In this document: one piece after another, positions 1-6,063 of the stretch
How the letters are laid out: each line of letters starts with the position of its first letter
How positions within the stretch are numbered: the stretch's first letter is position 1
DNA from: CAJBIL01 sp044359525
GTDB lineage: Bacteria; Pseudomonadota; Gammaproteobacteria; Burkholderiales; Rhodocyclaceae
Assembly: GCA_044359525.1 (NCBI GenBank)
Contig: JBIKLY010000126.1
Span: forward strand, 1-6,119
Direction of reading: 5' to 3'
Length of the DNA stretch: 6,119 bases
The notes under the pieces: generated by a model
What the model was told of the DNA's origin: nothing
The model's database searches: none
The model's input: only the letters and a program-made list of their open reading frames with translations
Made by a program: the position numbers and the translations under genes

Positions 1-1162
1 CGCGTGCATCGTTGGTCAACGCCATATGGCCGATGTTGCCCAGCTTCGCGCTTTGCACATCGCCCTCGATTTCATGCGTGGTTGCGCTGCCCAGGGTGAC
101 CAGCCCGTCGCCAAAAAACTCGCCAAAGGGGTGGTCAAGGTCTTTCGTCAGACTGCCTCCTAGAAAGCGGAAGGCGACGTGATGGTGTGCAGCAGATTTT
201 TGCGGTGCGCCGGGGCCGTGGCGCAGATCCTTGATTCCCTGGCTGCGCGCTGCGGCGACCTTGCCGAGTGGCGCTGTGGTTTTTGACAGATGCAGTATCG
301 AGGTTGCCAGATGGCCGAGTCGTTCGACTGGCGAGCCAAGATTTGGCGAGCCGAGACAGATCAGCATGTGCATTGCCTGCGGCCAGGCCATGTCCTCGTT
401 CGCGGCCTGTTCGCAGGCGTCCAGGGCAATCAGGCCGCCCATGCTGTGGCCGATGATCAGCAGTTCGCCGTCGGGTTGCGGCCATGCGTCGAGCAATTCC
501 TCGAGCAGCACGGCTAGCTGCGCGCCATTGTCGGCAATCGGCAATCCCGTGTTGTAGCGTAGATAGAGTGGCGTGTAGCCGAATTCGCCGTGCAGTTGCC
601 GGCCGAAATTGACTTCTGATTGCGTTGTGGTTTTGTCGGCCTCCCAGCAATGCTCATCACAGCTCAAGCCGTGGATAAAGATGCACAGGCGTTTGCCGGC
701 ATTTGGAAAGGCCGCGCGCAGTGCGTCGGCGTCGAGCGACACGAGCACGCCATCGAGGTGGATCGCCATGCTGATCGCCAGCAGGTTGTTGCTGGCCGCG
801 AGATGGTCGCCGAAAGCGCCGTTGAGTGCGCTGCGCAGGCCGCTGGCAAGGCGTCCGGGCGGTTCGCCCGCTGTGTAGCCGGTGCTGTGCTTTTCAAGTA
901 ACGCTGCCGCGCCGAGCAAGCCACCTGTGCCGTGATGAATGGCGGCGTAGACGCCGGCGGCGATGGTGTCGTGCGCGCTTTGCACAAAGCTTGCCGGGCC
1001 GGAAATCAGGGGAATTTTTTGCAGGATGTCGAACGACTTGTCAGCAATCGCGCCGTGCATTTCTTTCACGCGCAGTGTCGTTTGCTGAACTGCGGTTCTC
1101 GCTGCATCGCTATAGCCGGCGGTCGGTGTTGAGGCGCCGGATTTCTTCTTGCTTGGGGGCAT
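1..1162 (-). CDS. Alpha/beta hydrolase (lipase/esterase-like), C-terminus cut by window edge
   Basis: The frame is open from an ATG at 1162 to the left edge, giving 387 residues with no stop, so the gene is 3'-partial. The hydrolase core begins near residue 157: strand LCIFIHG (oxyanion-loop HG at 164-165), nucleophile elbow GHSMGG at 238-243 with Ser240, a GSPNLGSP loop at 271-278, GDGLV at 351-355 with candidate acid Asp352, and GNIGHMAL with candidate base His379. The GDG-V Asp followed by a late His resembles the layout of PGAP1/LCAT-type lipases, so it probably hydrolyses an ester; the substrate is unknown. Residues 1-155 precede the core. They start with a lysine-rich segment (PPSKKKSG) and continue as Ala-rich, apparently helical sequence with a mildly hydrophobic stretch at about 45-90. 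There is no Sec signal or lipobox, so a cytoplasmic or peripheral membrane location is inferred. The start is supported by AAAGGA six bases upstream. The gene lies 33 bases after the HNH gene, probably in one operon. The enzyme class is fairly sure, the role is not. Confidence 0.88.
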   Translation of the reverse strand, partial: MPPSKKKSGASTPTAGYSDAARTAVQQTTLRVKEMHGAIADKSFDILQKIPLISGPASFVQSAHDTIAAGVYAAIHHGTGGLLGAAALLEKHSTGYTAGEPPGRLASGLRSALNGAFGDHLAASNNLLAISMAIHLDGVLVSLDADALRAAFPNAGKRLCIFIHGLSCDEHCWEADKTTTQSEVNFGRQLHGEFGYTPLYLRYNTGLPIADNGAQLAVLLEELLDAWPQPDGELLIIGHSMGGLIALDACEQAANEDMAWPQAMHMLICLGSPNLGSPVERLGHLATSILHLSKTTAPLGKVAAARSQGIKDLRHGPGAPQKSAAHHHVAFRFLGGSLTKDLDHPFGEFFGDGLVTLGSATTHEIEGDVQSAKLGNIGHMALTNDAR

Positions 1163-1168
1163 GCGTCA

Positions 1169-1174
1169 TCCTTT
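1169..1174 (-). promoter_or_regulatory. Shine-Dalgarno site of the hydrolase gene
   Basis: On the minus strand AAAGGA precedes the ATG at 1162 by six bases. It lies in the 33-base gap after the HNH stop codon (TGA at 1196-1198). This fixes the hydrolase start and suggests that the two genes are translated from one message. Confidence 0.7.
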
Positions 1175-1195
1175 CCCGGAAGCGCGATGGCGGTT

Positions 1196-1582
1196 TCAGC
1201 CGTCCTTGCGTTTGAGCAGATCTTTCAGGTTGGCAAAAGGCTGGGCAGTTGCCCGGTCTTTTACCTCTTTGCCATCGCTAATCCCCGCATTGCGTGCGGC
1301 TTCGGCATCGAGTTCGCGAGCGTGCTCGTTATCGTGGCAGTAAAGACACAACAACTCCCAGTTGCTGCCGTTCGTAGGGTTGTTGTCGTGGTTATGGTCC
1401 TTGTGGTGCACCGTCAGTTCACGCAGGTTCTCGCGCGTGAATTCGCGGCTGCAACGGCCGCAGATCCACGGGTAAATTTTCAGCGCCTGTTCGCGATAAC
1501 CCGACTCGCGGCTCTGACGATTGCGGATGGCATCGGCAACGACCTGGTCGAGGCGTGATGGTGGCGGCTTGTTGATCGACAT
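1196..1582 (-). CDS. yajD: YajD-family HNH nuclease-like protein
   Basis: A 128-residue protein. From memory, residues 26-87 match Escherichia coli YajD closely (ESGYRE-ALKIYPW, CGRCSREF, LRELTVHH, SNWELLCLYCHD). It holds two zinc-binding-type CxxC pairs (Cys41/Cys44 and Cys79/Cys82) around a beta-beta-alpha-metal HNH core: His59-His60 in TVHHKDHN, Asn74 in GSNWELLC, and His83/His87 in YCHDNEH. The C-terminal PFANLKDLL (115-123) corresponds to a PFADLK motif in YajD. The family is predicted to cut nucleic acid, but I know of no established cellular role. Residues 1-25 are longer than the E. coli N-terminus. The ATG at 1582 is chosen because GGAG lies eight bases upstream. The frame stays open to 1708, but that extension translates the intergenic repeat and gives an unrelated hydrophobic sequence. 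The gene probably forms an operon with the hydrolase. No strong promoter was seen upstream, so it may use read-through or a promoter within the 222-base gap. Confidence 0.93.
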   Translation of the reverse strand: MSINKPPPSRLDQVVADAIRNRQSRESGYREQALKIYPWICGRCSREFTRENLRELTVHHKDHNHDNNPTNGSNWELLCLYCHDNEHARELDAEAARNAGISDGKEVKDRATAQPFANLKDLLKRKDG

Positions 1583-1590
1583 GGTGCATG

Positions 1591-1594
1591 CTCC
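1591..1594 (-). promoter_or_regulatory. Shine-Dalgarno site that decides the yajD-like start
   Basis: GGAG on the minus strand lies eight bases before the ATG at 1582. It favours this start over the in-frame ATGs at 1705-1708, which would add 42 residues encoded by the repeat region. Confidence 0.65.
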
Positions 1595-1627
1595 GGCGTT
1601 GTCTGGTTGAATCTGAAAAGCTCGGCT

Positions 1628-1790
1628 ATTCACCGCAAAGGCGCAAAGGACACAAAGGGCCGCAAAGAAAGTCAACGACTTAACTTGGTTTTTCACCACA
1701 GGCATCAATCACCCAAAGGGTGAATAGCAAGTGCGCGACAACCCTTTATTTCCTTTGCGATCTTCGCGCCTTTGCGCCTTTGCGGTGAGG
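1628..1790. repeat. CGCAAAG-type intergenic inverted-repeat element
   Basis: Two arms face each other across about 120 bases. The core TCACCGCAAAGGCGCAAAGG at 1630-1649 is matched perfectly (20 of 20) by the reverse complement of 1769-1788. Similarity continues imperfectly inward: CGCAAAGAAA near 1661-1670 pairs loosely with the complement of TTTCCTTTGCG near 1749-1759. Each arm is built from short tandem CGCAAAG-like units of about eight bases. Inside, TCACCC-AAA-GGGTGA (1710-1724) is a small hairpin, and GCTATTCACC (1625-1634) recurs inverted at 1719-1728, nested in the larger pair. No open frame in it looks like a gene. Similar CGCAAAG-rich motifs are, from general familiarity, seen between genes in various proteobacteria. 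It may be a REP/MITE-like dispersed element. As RNA it could fold into a long hairpin that separates the large gene from the yajD-like gene, but there is no U-tract typical of an intrinsic terminator. Confidence 0.8.
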
Positions 1791-1804
1791 TCTTTAGGTT
1801 GAAT

Positions 1805-4800
1805 TCAGTTCGCCGCCTGCCAGGCCTTCAGCCAGTCGGCGAACTGATTGGCTGGCATCGGGCGGGCGTAGTAATAGCCCTGTGCTTCGTCGCAATGGTA
1901 GATGCCGAGGTAGCGGCCGATTTCTTCGCTCTCGACGCCTTCGGCGATGACCTTGAGTTTCAGGGTGTGCGCCATGCTGACAATGGCACGCACAATCGCC
2001 GCATCGTCCGGATCGGTGGCGATGTCGCGCACGAAGGACTGATCGATTTTTAGTTTGTCGACGGCGAATCGCTTGAGGTAAGCGAGGCTTGAATAACCCG
2101 TGCCAAAATCGTCAATTGATAGCTGAACGCCAATTGATTTGAGACGTCGCACGGTGGCCAGCACCTCTTCGGCATCGTCGAGCAGGATCGATTCGGTAAG
2201 TTCGAGCTCAAGCAGCGACGGGTCGAGCCAGGAGTAGGCGAGCGCGTGCGATACGCTGCGTTCGAGATCGCCACGCTGGAACTGCACAGCCGACAGATTG
2301 ACGGCCATGGTCATTTCGGGGAGGCCCTGGCTTTGCCAGCGCCGCGCCTGTTCGCAGGCTTCGCGCAGCACCCAGTCGCCGATCGGCACGATCAGGCCGC
2401 TTTCTTCGGCGGCCGGGATGAAGCGGGCCGGCGAGATCAGCTCCTTGCCACCGCGATTCCAGCGCAGCAGCGCTTCGACGCCAACGACGCGCTTGCTGGC
2501 CAGGTCGATCTGCGGCTGGTAATGCAGGAGGAATTCGTCGTTCTCCAGCGCCCGGTGCAGTGCCGAGCGGGTCTGCAGATGTTCGAGCGCGTCGACGTTC
2601 ATCTGTTCGGCATAATAACGGCAGGTGTTGCGGCCGGCGCCTTTGGCCTGATAGAGGGCGGTGTCGGCCTTCTTGAGCAGGGTGTCGAAATCGTGCCCGT
2701 CGTCGGGCCAGACGGCGATGCCGATCGACAGCGTGTTGGTCAGTTCGCGGCCTTCAAGTTCAAAGGGGCGGGCGAGTGCTTCGAGAATATGGGTAGTGGT
2801 CTGGTTTAGTGTTTGCGGGTCAACGATGTTGGGAATGGCGATCAGGAATTCGTCGCCGCCGAGCCGGCTGATCGTGTCGGTCTCGCGTAGGCACTCGCGC
2901 AGGCGTTGCGCAACGAGCTTGAGCAGCGCGTCGCCGGCCGGATGGCCGAGGGTGTCGTTGATCGACTTGAAATGGTCGAGATCGAGGAAGAGCAGTGCGA
3001 CCTTGGCATCGGCGCGTTCGGCCCAGGCGGCGGCGAGGGCGAAGCGGTCGCGGAAAAGGATGCGATTGGGTAGACCGGTCAGCGCGTCATGATGCGCCAG
3101 GTATTCAATGCGCGCTTCGCTTTCCTTGCGCTCGGTGATGTCCTGGATGAAGGCGAGAATGTGCGGTTCGCCATTCAGTTCAATGTATTCGGCCGACAGA
3201 CTGATCTGGCGCATGCCGCCATTCTTGTGGCGCCACGCGGTTTCGAAATCGAGCAGGGTTTTTTCGCGCTGCAGACCCTCGACCCATTGGTGACGGGTTT
3301 CAATATCTGGCCACAGACCGACTTCGACCGAGGTTTTTCCGAGCAGGTCGTCCTTTGTCCAGCCGAAATATTTTTCGTATTTTCCGTTAACTTCGACAAA
3401 CAGCCCGTCGCTGGCGCGGGCAATCGATGCGGCGTGCGGCGCCGCGCGGAAGGCGACTGAAAAACGGTCTTCGCTGGCACGCAGTGCGTTTTCCATTTCC
3501 CGCAGTTCGGTGATGTCCTGCATTGCGCCGGCCATGCGCAAGGCTTTGCCCTGATCGTTGCATTCCACATGACCGGTGGCGCGGCCGATGCGCGTTGCGC
3601 CATCGGCGCGCTGGAAGCGGAATTCGGCGAGATACGGGTGTTTGTTTTCGATCGAGTCGGAAACGGTCTGCAAGACGCGGGCGCGGTCATCGGCGTGCAG
3701 TTGCGCGGCGAAAAAATCGAAATCGGGCGTAATGCTGTGCGGGGCAAGGCCAAAGATACGATAGGTTTCTTCGCCCCAGTGCAGGCTACCGTCGGCCAGG
3801 TACCACTCCCAGTGGCCGACATGTGCGAGCGATGCCGCTTCCTCCAGGTGACGCTGGCTTTCCTTGATCGGCGTGATGTCGTGAAAAATTTCAAACTTGC
3901 TGACTGTGCCATCGGGGTTGTGGAAGGGTATATCAAAGAGGTCGTAGGTGCGCCCCTTGCTTGATGTCCATTCCCAATGTACGGATTGGCCGGCATAAAC
4001 CGCACTGTTTTTGCACCACGTACATTCTGTGCTCCGGCCGTGGAAGTATTCAAAGCACTTGCGTCCGGCGGGTGCCCCGAATTCGCGCTCAAGCACCGGG
4101 TTGAGATACTCGATGTCGTGTTCTGGACTGACGATATAAACACCGTCCGGCAGGGCGTCGAGGATGCCCAGAAGACGCGTGCGGTCGGCAGCGAGCGTCT
4201 CGGCCAGGGTTTGCGCAGACTTGACCCGGCTGATGTCGGTGTAGATCAGGACAACACCATTTTGCTCACCGCTCTCGCCGCGAAATGGCAGCATGCGTTC
4301 GAGAATCCAGCGGCCGGGGCCGCTTTCCGCCTCGCGCTCGATGCGCTCGCCGGCATTGGCAACGCGCTTGAGGTCAGCGAGAAAACGGTCGGCATCGCCG
4401 AGACGATAGGCGATATCGGAAACCGGGCGGCCCTGGTCCTGCGGCTTCAGTGCGAGAAATTCGCTGACCGTTGAGCTGAAACGGCGAATCCGCAATTCTG
4501 CATCAAGGAATACCGTGCCGATCTCGGCGCTGGCCAGCAGGTGATCGTAGTCGCGGTTGAGGTTGGCGAGCGCCGAATTCTTTTCTTCCAGTTCGCTGTT
4601 GAGGACGTAAAGATCCTCATTGACCGACTTCAATTCTTCGTTGGTGCTCTGTAGTTCTTCGTTCGACGCCGTCAGTTCCTCGTTCGCGAGGTCGATGCGT
4701 TCGTGGCTGCTCTGCAGTTCGAGGAGGCTCTCGTGCAGCCGGTCACGTGTTGCTAGTAGTTCCGCTTCAAGAATTTCCGGGTTATGGCTCGCTTCGGCCG

Positions 4801-5740
4801 GTAACTCGTTGAGTGTCAGTGTGCTGATCGGCAGGACCGAGGTGGCGATACCGTCGGTGTTGCGCGGCAGGGTAGCGGCTTGTTTTCGGTAGATCTTGCG
4901 TGCGCGGTCAACCGTCATGAAGGCGCGTGATTCGTACTCGCCGGCGGTTTCGCTGCTGCCGAGCAGTAGCAATCCCTGCGGTTTGAGGGCGAAATGCAGT
5001 TGGGTCAGCACCTTAAGTTGTGCCGGCGACTGCAGATAAATGAGCAGGTTGCGGCAGCTGGCGAGGTCGATGCGGGTGAATGGCGGATCGCTCAGCAGGT
5101 TGTGGCGGGCGAAGACGACGTGGCGACGCAGCGCGCCGTCAACGCGCCAGCCTTTTTCGTCGCGCTGAAAAAAACGGCGCAGCAGCGCGTCGGGAATCGC
5201 TTTGACCGATTCGTCGCTGTAGATACCGTGCGAGGCGCGGGTCAGCACCGAGGTGTGAATGTCGGTGGCGAACACCTTGACGTTGCCGGCAAAACCGAAA
5301 CGGCTGGCCGCATCGAGTGCCAGCATGGCCAGCGAATAAGCTTCCTCGCCGCTGGCGCAGCCGGCTGACCATATTCGCAGGTCGTCGCTCGGATCGCGGC
5401 CGCGCAGCAGATCGGGGAATACTTCATCGGTGAGCAGCGCGAAAACAGCTTGGTCGCGGAAAAATTCGGTGACGTTGATCAGCAGATCCTGGCATAAGGC
5501 CTCGCGCTCTGTTTCGTCGGCGGCAATGCGTGTGCAATAAATGAGGGCGTCTTCACAGCGCGTCAGTGCCATGCGCTGGCGAATGCGCCGCGACAGCGTA
5601 CTGGTCTTGTAGCCGGAGAAGTCTACGCTGCAACGCCGCCGCAGCACATCGAGAAAGGCGCCGAGCTCCGGTAGCAGTTCGTTGTCGCGGGCGGCTTCTT
5701 CCCACTGGGTGTTTTCTTCTTCCAGCTTGTCTATTTCCAT
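1805..5740 (-). CDS. CheR methyltransferase-PAS-GGDEF-EAL hybrid signalling protein
   Basis: Residue numbers count from a GTG at 5743; the adjacent ATG at 5740 is preferred. An in-frame stop lies 16 codons upstream. Domains: CheR-type SAM methyltransferase (about 22-285; NVTEFFRD 90-97, SAGCASGEEAYSLAM 126-140, ATDIHTSVL 159-167, SCRNLLIYL 229-237); coiled coil (322-400); PAS1 of the CheB/CheR-linker type (400-510); PAS2 with Cys563/574/577 (518-628); PAS3 (632-748); PAS4 (755-873); GGDEF (877-1045; GGDEF 962-966, I-site RETD 953-956); EAL (1066-1305; EALLRW 1090-1095, Asn1149, Glu1181, Asp1211-Asp1212, Lys1232, Glu1268, Gln1288). Spacing from Asn1149 onward equals that of the RocR catalytic set, so phosphodiesterase activity is likely; the GGDEF motif and I-site predict a feedback-inhibited diguanylate cyclase. 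No CheB domain, transmembrane segment or signal peptide was seen, so it is probably cytoplasmic. CheR may methylate a chemoreceptor or act only as a sensor/binding module. No Shine-Dalgarno precedes it. Confidence 0.96.
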   Translation of the reverse strand: MEIDKLEEENTQWEEAARDNELLPELGAFLDVLRRRCSVDFSGYKTSTLSRRIRQRMALTRCEDALIYCTRIAADETEREALCQDLLINVTEFFRDQAVFALLTDEVFPDLLRGRDPSDDLRIWSAGCASGEEAYSLAMLALDAASRFGFAGNVKVFATDIHTSVLTRASHGIYSDESVKAIPDALLRRFFQRDEKGWRVDGALRRHVVFARHNLLSDPPFTRIDLASCRNLLIYLQSPAQLKVLTQLHFALKPQGLLLLGSSETAGEYESRAFMTVDRARKIYRKQAATLPRNTDGIATSVLPISTLTLNELPAEASHNPEILEAELLATRDRLHESLLELQSSHERIDLANEELTASNEELQSTNEELKSVNEDLYVLNSELEEKNSALANLNRDYDHLLASAEIGTVFLDAELRIRRFSSTVSEFLALKPQDQGRPVSDIAYRLGDADRFLADLKRVANAGERIEREAESGPGRWILERMLPFRGESGEQNGVVLIYTDISRVKSAQTLAETLAADRTRLLGILDALPDGVYIVSPEHDIEYLNPVLEREFGAPAGRKCFEYFHGRSTECTWCKNSAVYAGQSVHWEWTSSKGRTYDLFDIPFHNPDGTVSKFEIFHDITPIKESQRHLEEAASLAHVGHWEWYLADGSLHWGEETYRIFGLAPHSITPDFDFFAAQLHADDRARVLQTVSDSIENKHPYLAEFRFQRADGATRIGRATGHVECNDQGKALRMAGAMQDITELREMENALRASEDRFSVAFRAAPHAASIARASDGLFVEVNGKYEKYFGWTKDDLLGKTSVEVGLWPDIETRHQWVEGLQREKTLLDFETAWRHKNGGMRQISLSAEYIELNGEPHILAFIQDITERKESEARIEYLAHHDALTGLPNRILFRDRFALAAAWAERADAKVALLFLDLDHFKSINDTLGHPAGDALLKLVAQRLRECLRETDTISRLGGDEFLIAIPNIVDPQTLNQTTTHILEALARPFELEGRELTNTLSIGIAVWPDDGHDFDTLLKKADTALYQAKGAGRNTCRYYAEQMNVDALEHLQTRSALHRALENDEFLLHYQPQIDLASKRVVGVEALLRWNRGGKELISPARFIPAAEESGLIVPIGDWVLREACEQARRWQSQGLPEMTMAVNLSAVQFQRGDLERSVSHALAYSWLDPSLLELELTESILLDDAEEVLATVRRLKSIGVQLSIDDFGTGYSSLAYLKRFAVDKLKIDQSFVRDIATDPDDAAIVRAIVSMAHTLKLKVIAEGVESEEIGRYLGIYHCDEAQGYYYARPMPANQFADWLKAWQAAN

Positions 5741-5775
5741 CACGCGATTATGGGCATCGCGCTGCGGGCTGACAA
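5740..5775 (-). promoter_or_regulatory. Near-consensus sigma-70 promoter, probably giving a leaderless mRNA
   Basis: On the minus strand the -35 box TTGTCA (5775-5770) and the -10 box CATAAT (5752-5747) each match consensus at five of six positions and are 17 bases apart. The A of the ATG at 5740 is the seventh base after the -10 box, the usual transcription start distance. The message of the large gene would therefore begin at or within a base or two of its start codon, which fits the absence of a Shine-Dalgarno sequence. It also means the gene can be transcribed independently of the small gene upstream. This is seen by eye only. Confidence 0.6.
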
Positions 5776-5811
5776 GCGCGGCGACTCAAACGCGCAGGGC
5801 GATCAGCGGCA

Positions 5812-6063
5812 CTATCTGCGGTCTAACAAATACCAGCGAACGGTTTCTTTGTCGATTTGGGCATCAAAAACCGGGTTGGTATGCGTCGGTGTTGAAAAAT
5901 ACCAGTGATAAGTCGTATAAACCTGCTTTTCTGATGAGGGGCTTATGCTACTCGGCGCACCCAGGTGCTTGATTAGCAACGCGACAGACATACCTTGCTG
6001 AATCTTGTTTTGTTCAATTAATTGCTGGATTGCGGTAGCCCACTCACGACCGACACCTTCCAT
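5812..6063 (-). CDS. Small SmpA/OmlA (BamE)-like fold protein, hypothetical
   Basis: An 83-residue frame from ATG at 6063 to TAG at 5812. Its centre, IQQGMSVALLIKHLGAPSSI (21-40), follows the helix-turn pattern 'GMs-xx-v-xx-lG-P' typical of SmpA/OmlA and related small beta-lactamase-inhibitor-like folds. An aromatic strand-rich half follows (YTTYHWYF 49-56, TVRWYLLD 74-81), as in that fold. No signal peptide or lipobox cysteine is visible, unlike outer-membrane BamE/OmlA lipoproteins, so it may be a cytoplasmic relative or an N-terminally incomplete piece. The start is uncertain: no Shine-Dalgarno precedes 6063, and an in-frame TGA at 6091-6093 blocks extension. Met25 is an alternative, but it would leave the motif without its first helix. 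G+C is visibly lower than in its neighbours (about 43% over 5821-5940), suggesting separate acquisition or weak selection. It ends 71 bases before the large signalling gene. Function unknown. Confidence 0.6.
   Translation of the reverse strand: MEGVGREWATAIQQLIEQNKIQQGMSVALLIKHLGAPSSISPSSEKQVYTTYHWYFSTPTHTNPVFDAQIDKETVRWYLLDRR

Noticed and set aside
135..650. 171-codon minus-strand frame over the hydrolase
   Set aside because: The hydrolase frame through the same bases shows the oxyanion loop and the Ser240 elbow, with Asp352 and His379 further along. The alternative product is an Arg-rich low-complexity sequence.
1652..1675. Possible promoter with TTGACT as -35 box upstream of the yajD-like gene (minus strand)
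   Set aside because: The hexamer at the correct distance is TGTCCT, a poor -10 box, and it lies within the repeat arm.
1583..1708. 42-residue N-terminal extension of the YajD-like protein
   Set aside because: It translates the intergenic repeat into a hydrophobic stretch that resembles a signal peptide only by chance. The internal ATG at 1582 has GGAG at good spacing, and the family is cytoplasmic.
1710..1724. Small hairpin TCACCC-AAA-GGGTGA as an intrinsic terminator of the large gene
   Set aside because: The stem is only six base pairs and no run of U follows on either strand, so it is not a convincing rho-independent terminator.
1630..1788. CGCAAAG repeats as a CRISPR array
   Set aside because: The units are short and directly adjacent or inverted, with no regular spacers of 25-40 bases, and no cas gene was seen.
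2246..2809. 187-codon plus-strand frame opposite the GGDEF/EAL region
   Set aside because: Antisense to strongly conserved catalytic motifs, with no recognisable domain and no ribosome-binding site noticed. Typical antisense shadow.
3523..3964. Overlapping plus-strand frames opposite PAS2 and PAS3
   Set aside because: They are antisense to coding sequence, mutually overlapping in several frames, and Arg/Ala-rich without motifs.
3175..4143. 322-codon open frame on the minus strand inside the large signalling gene
   Set aside because: It lies in another frame of the PAS region, its product is Ser/Thr/Arg/Pro-rich without any fold motif, and the overlapping frame has clear domains. It is a by-product of G+C-rich codon use.
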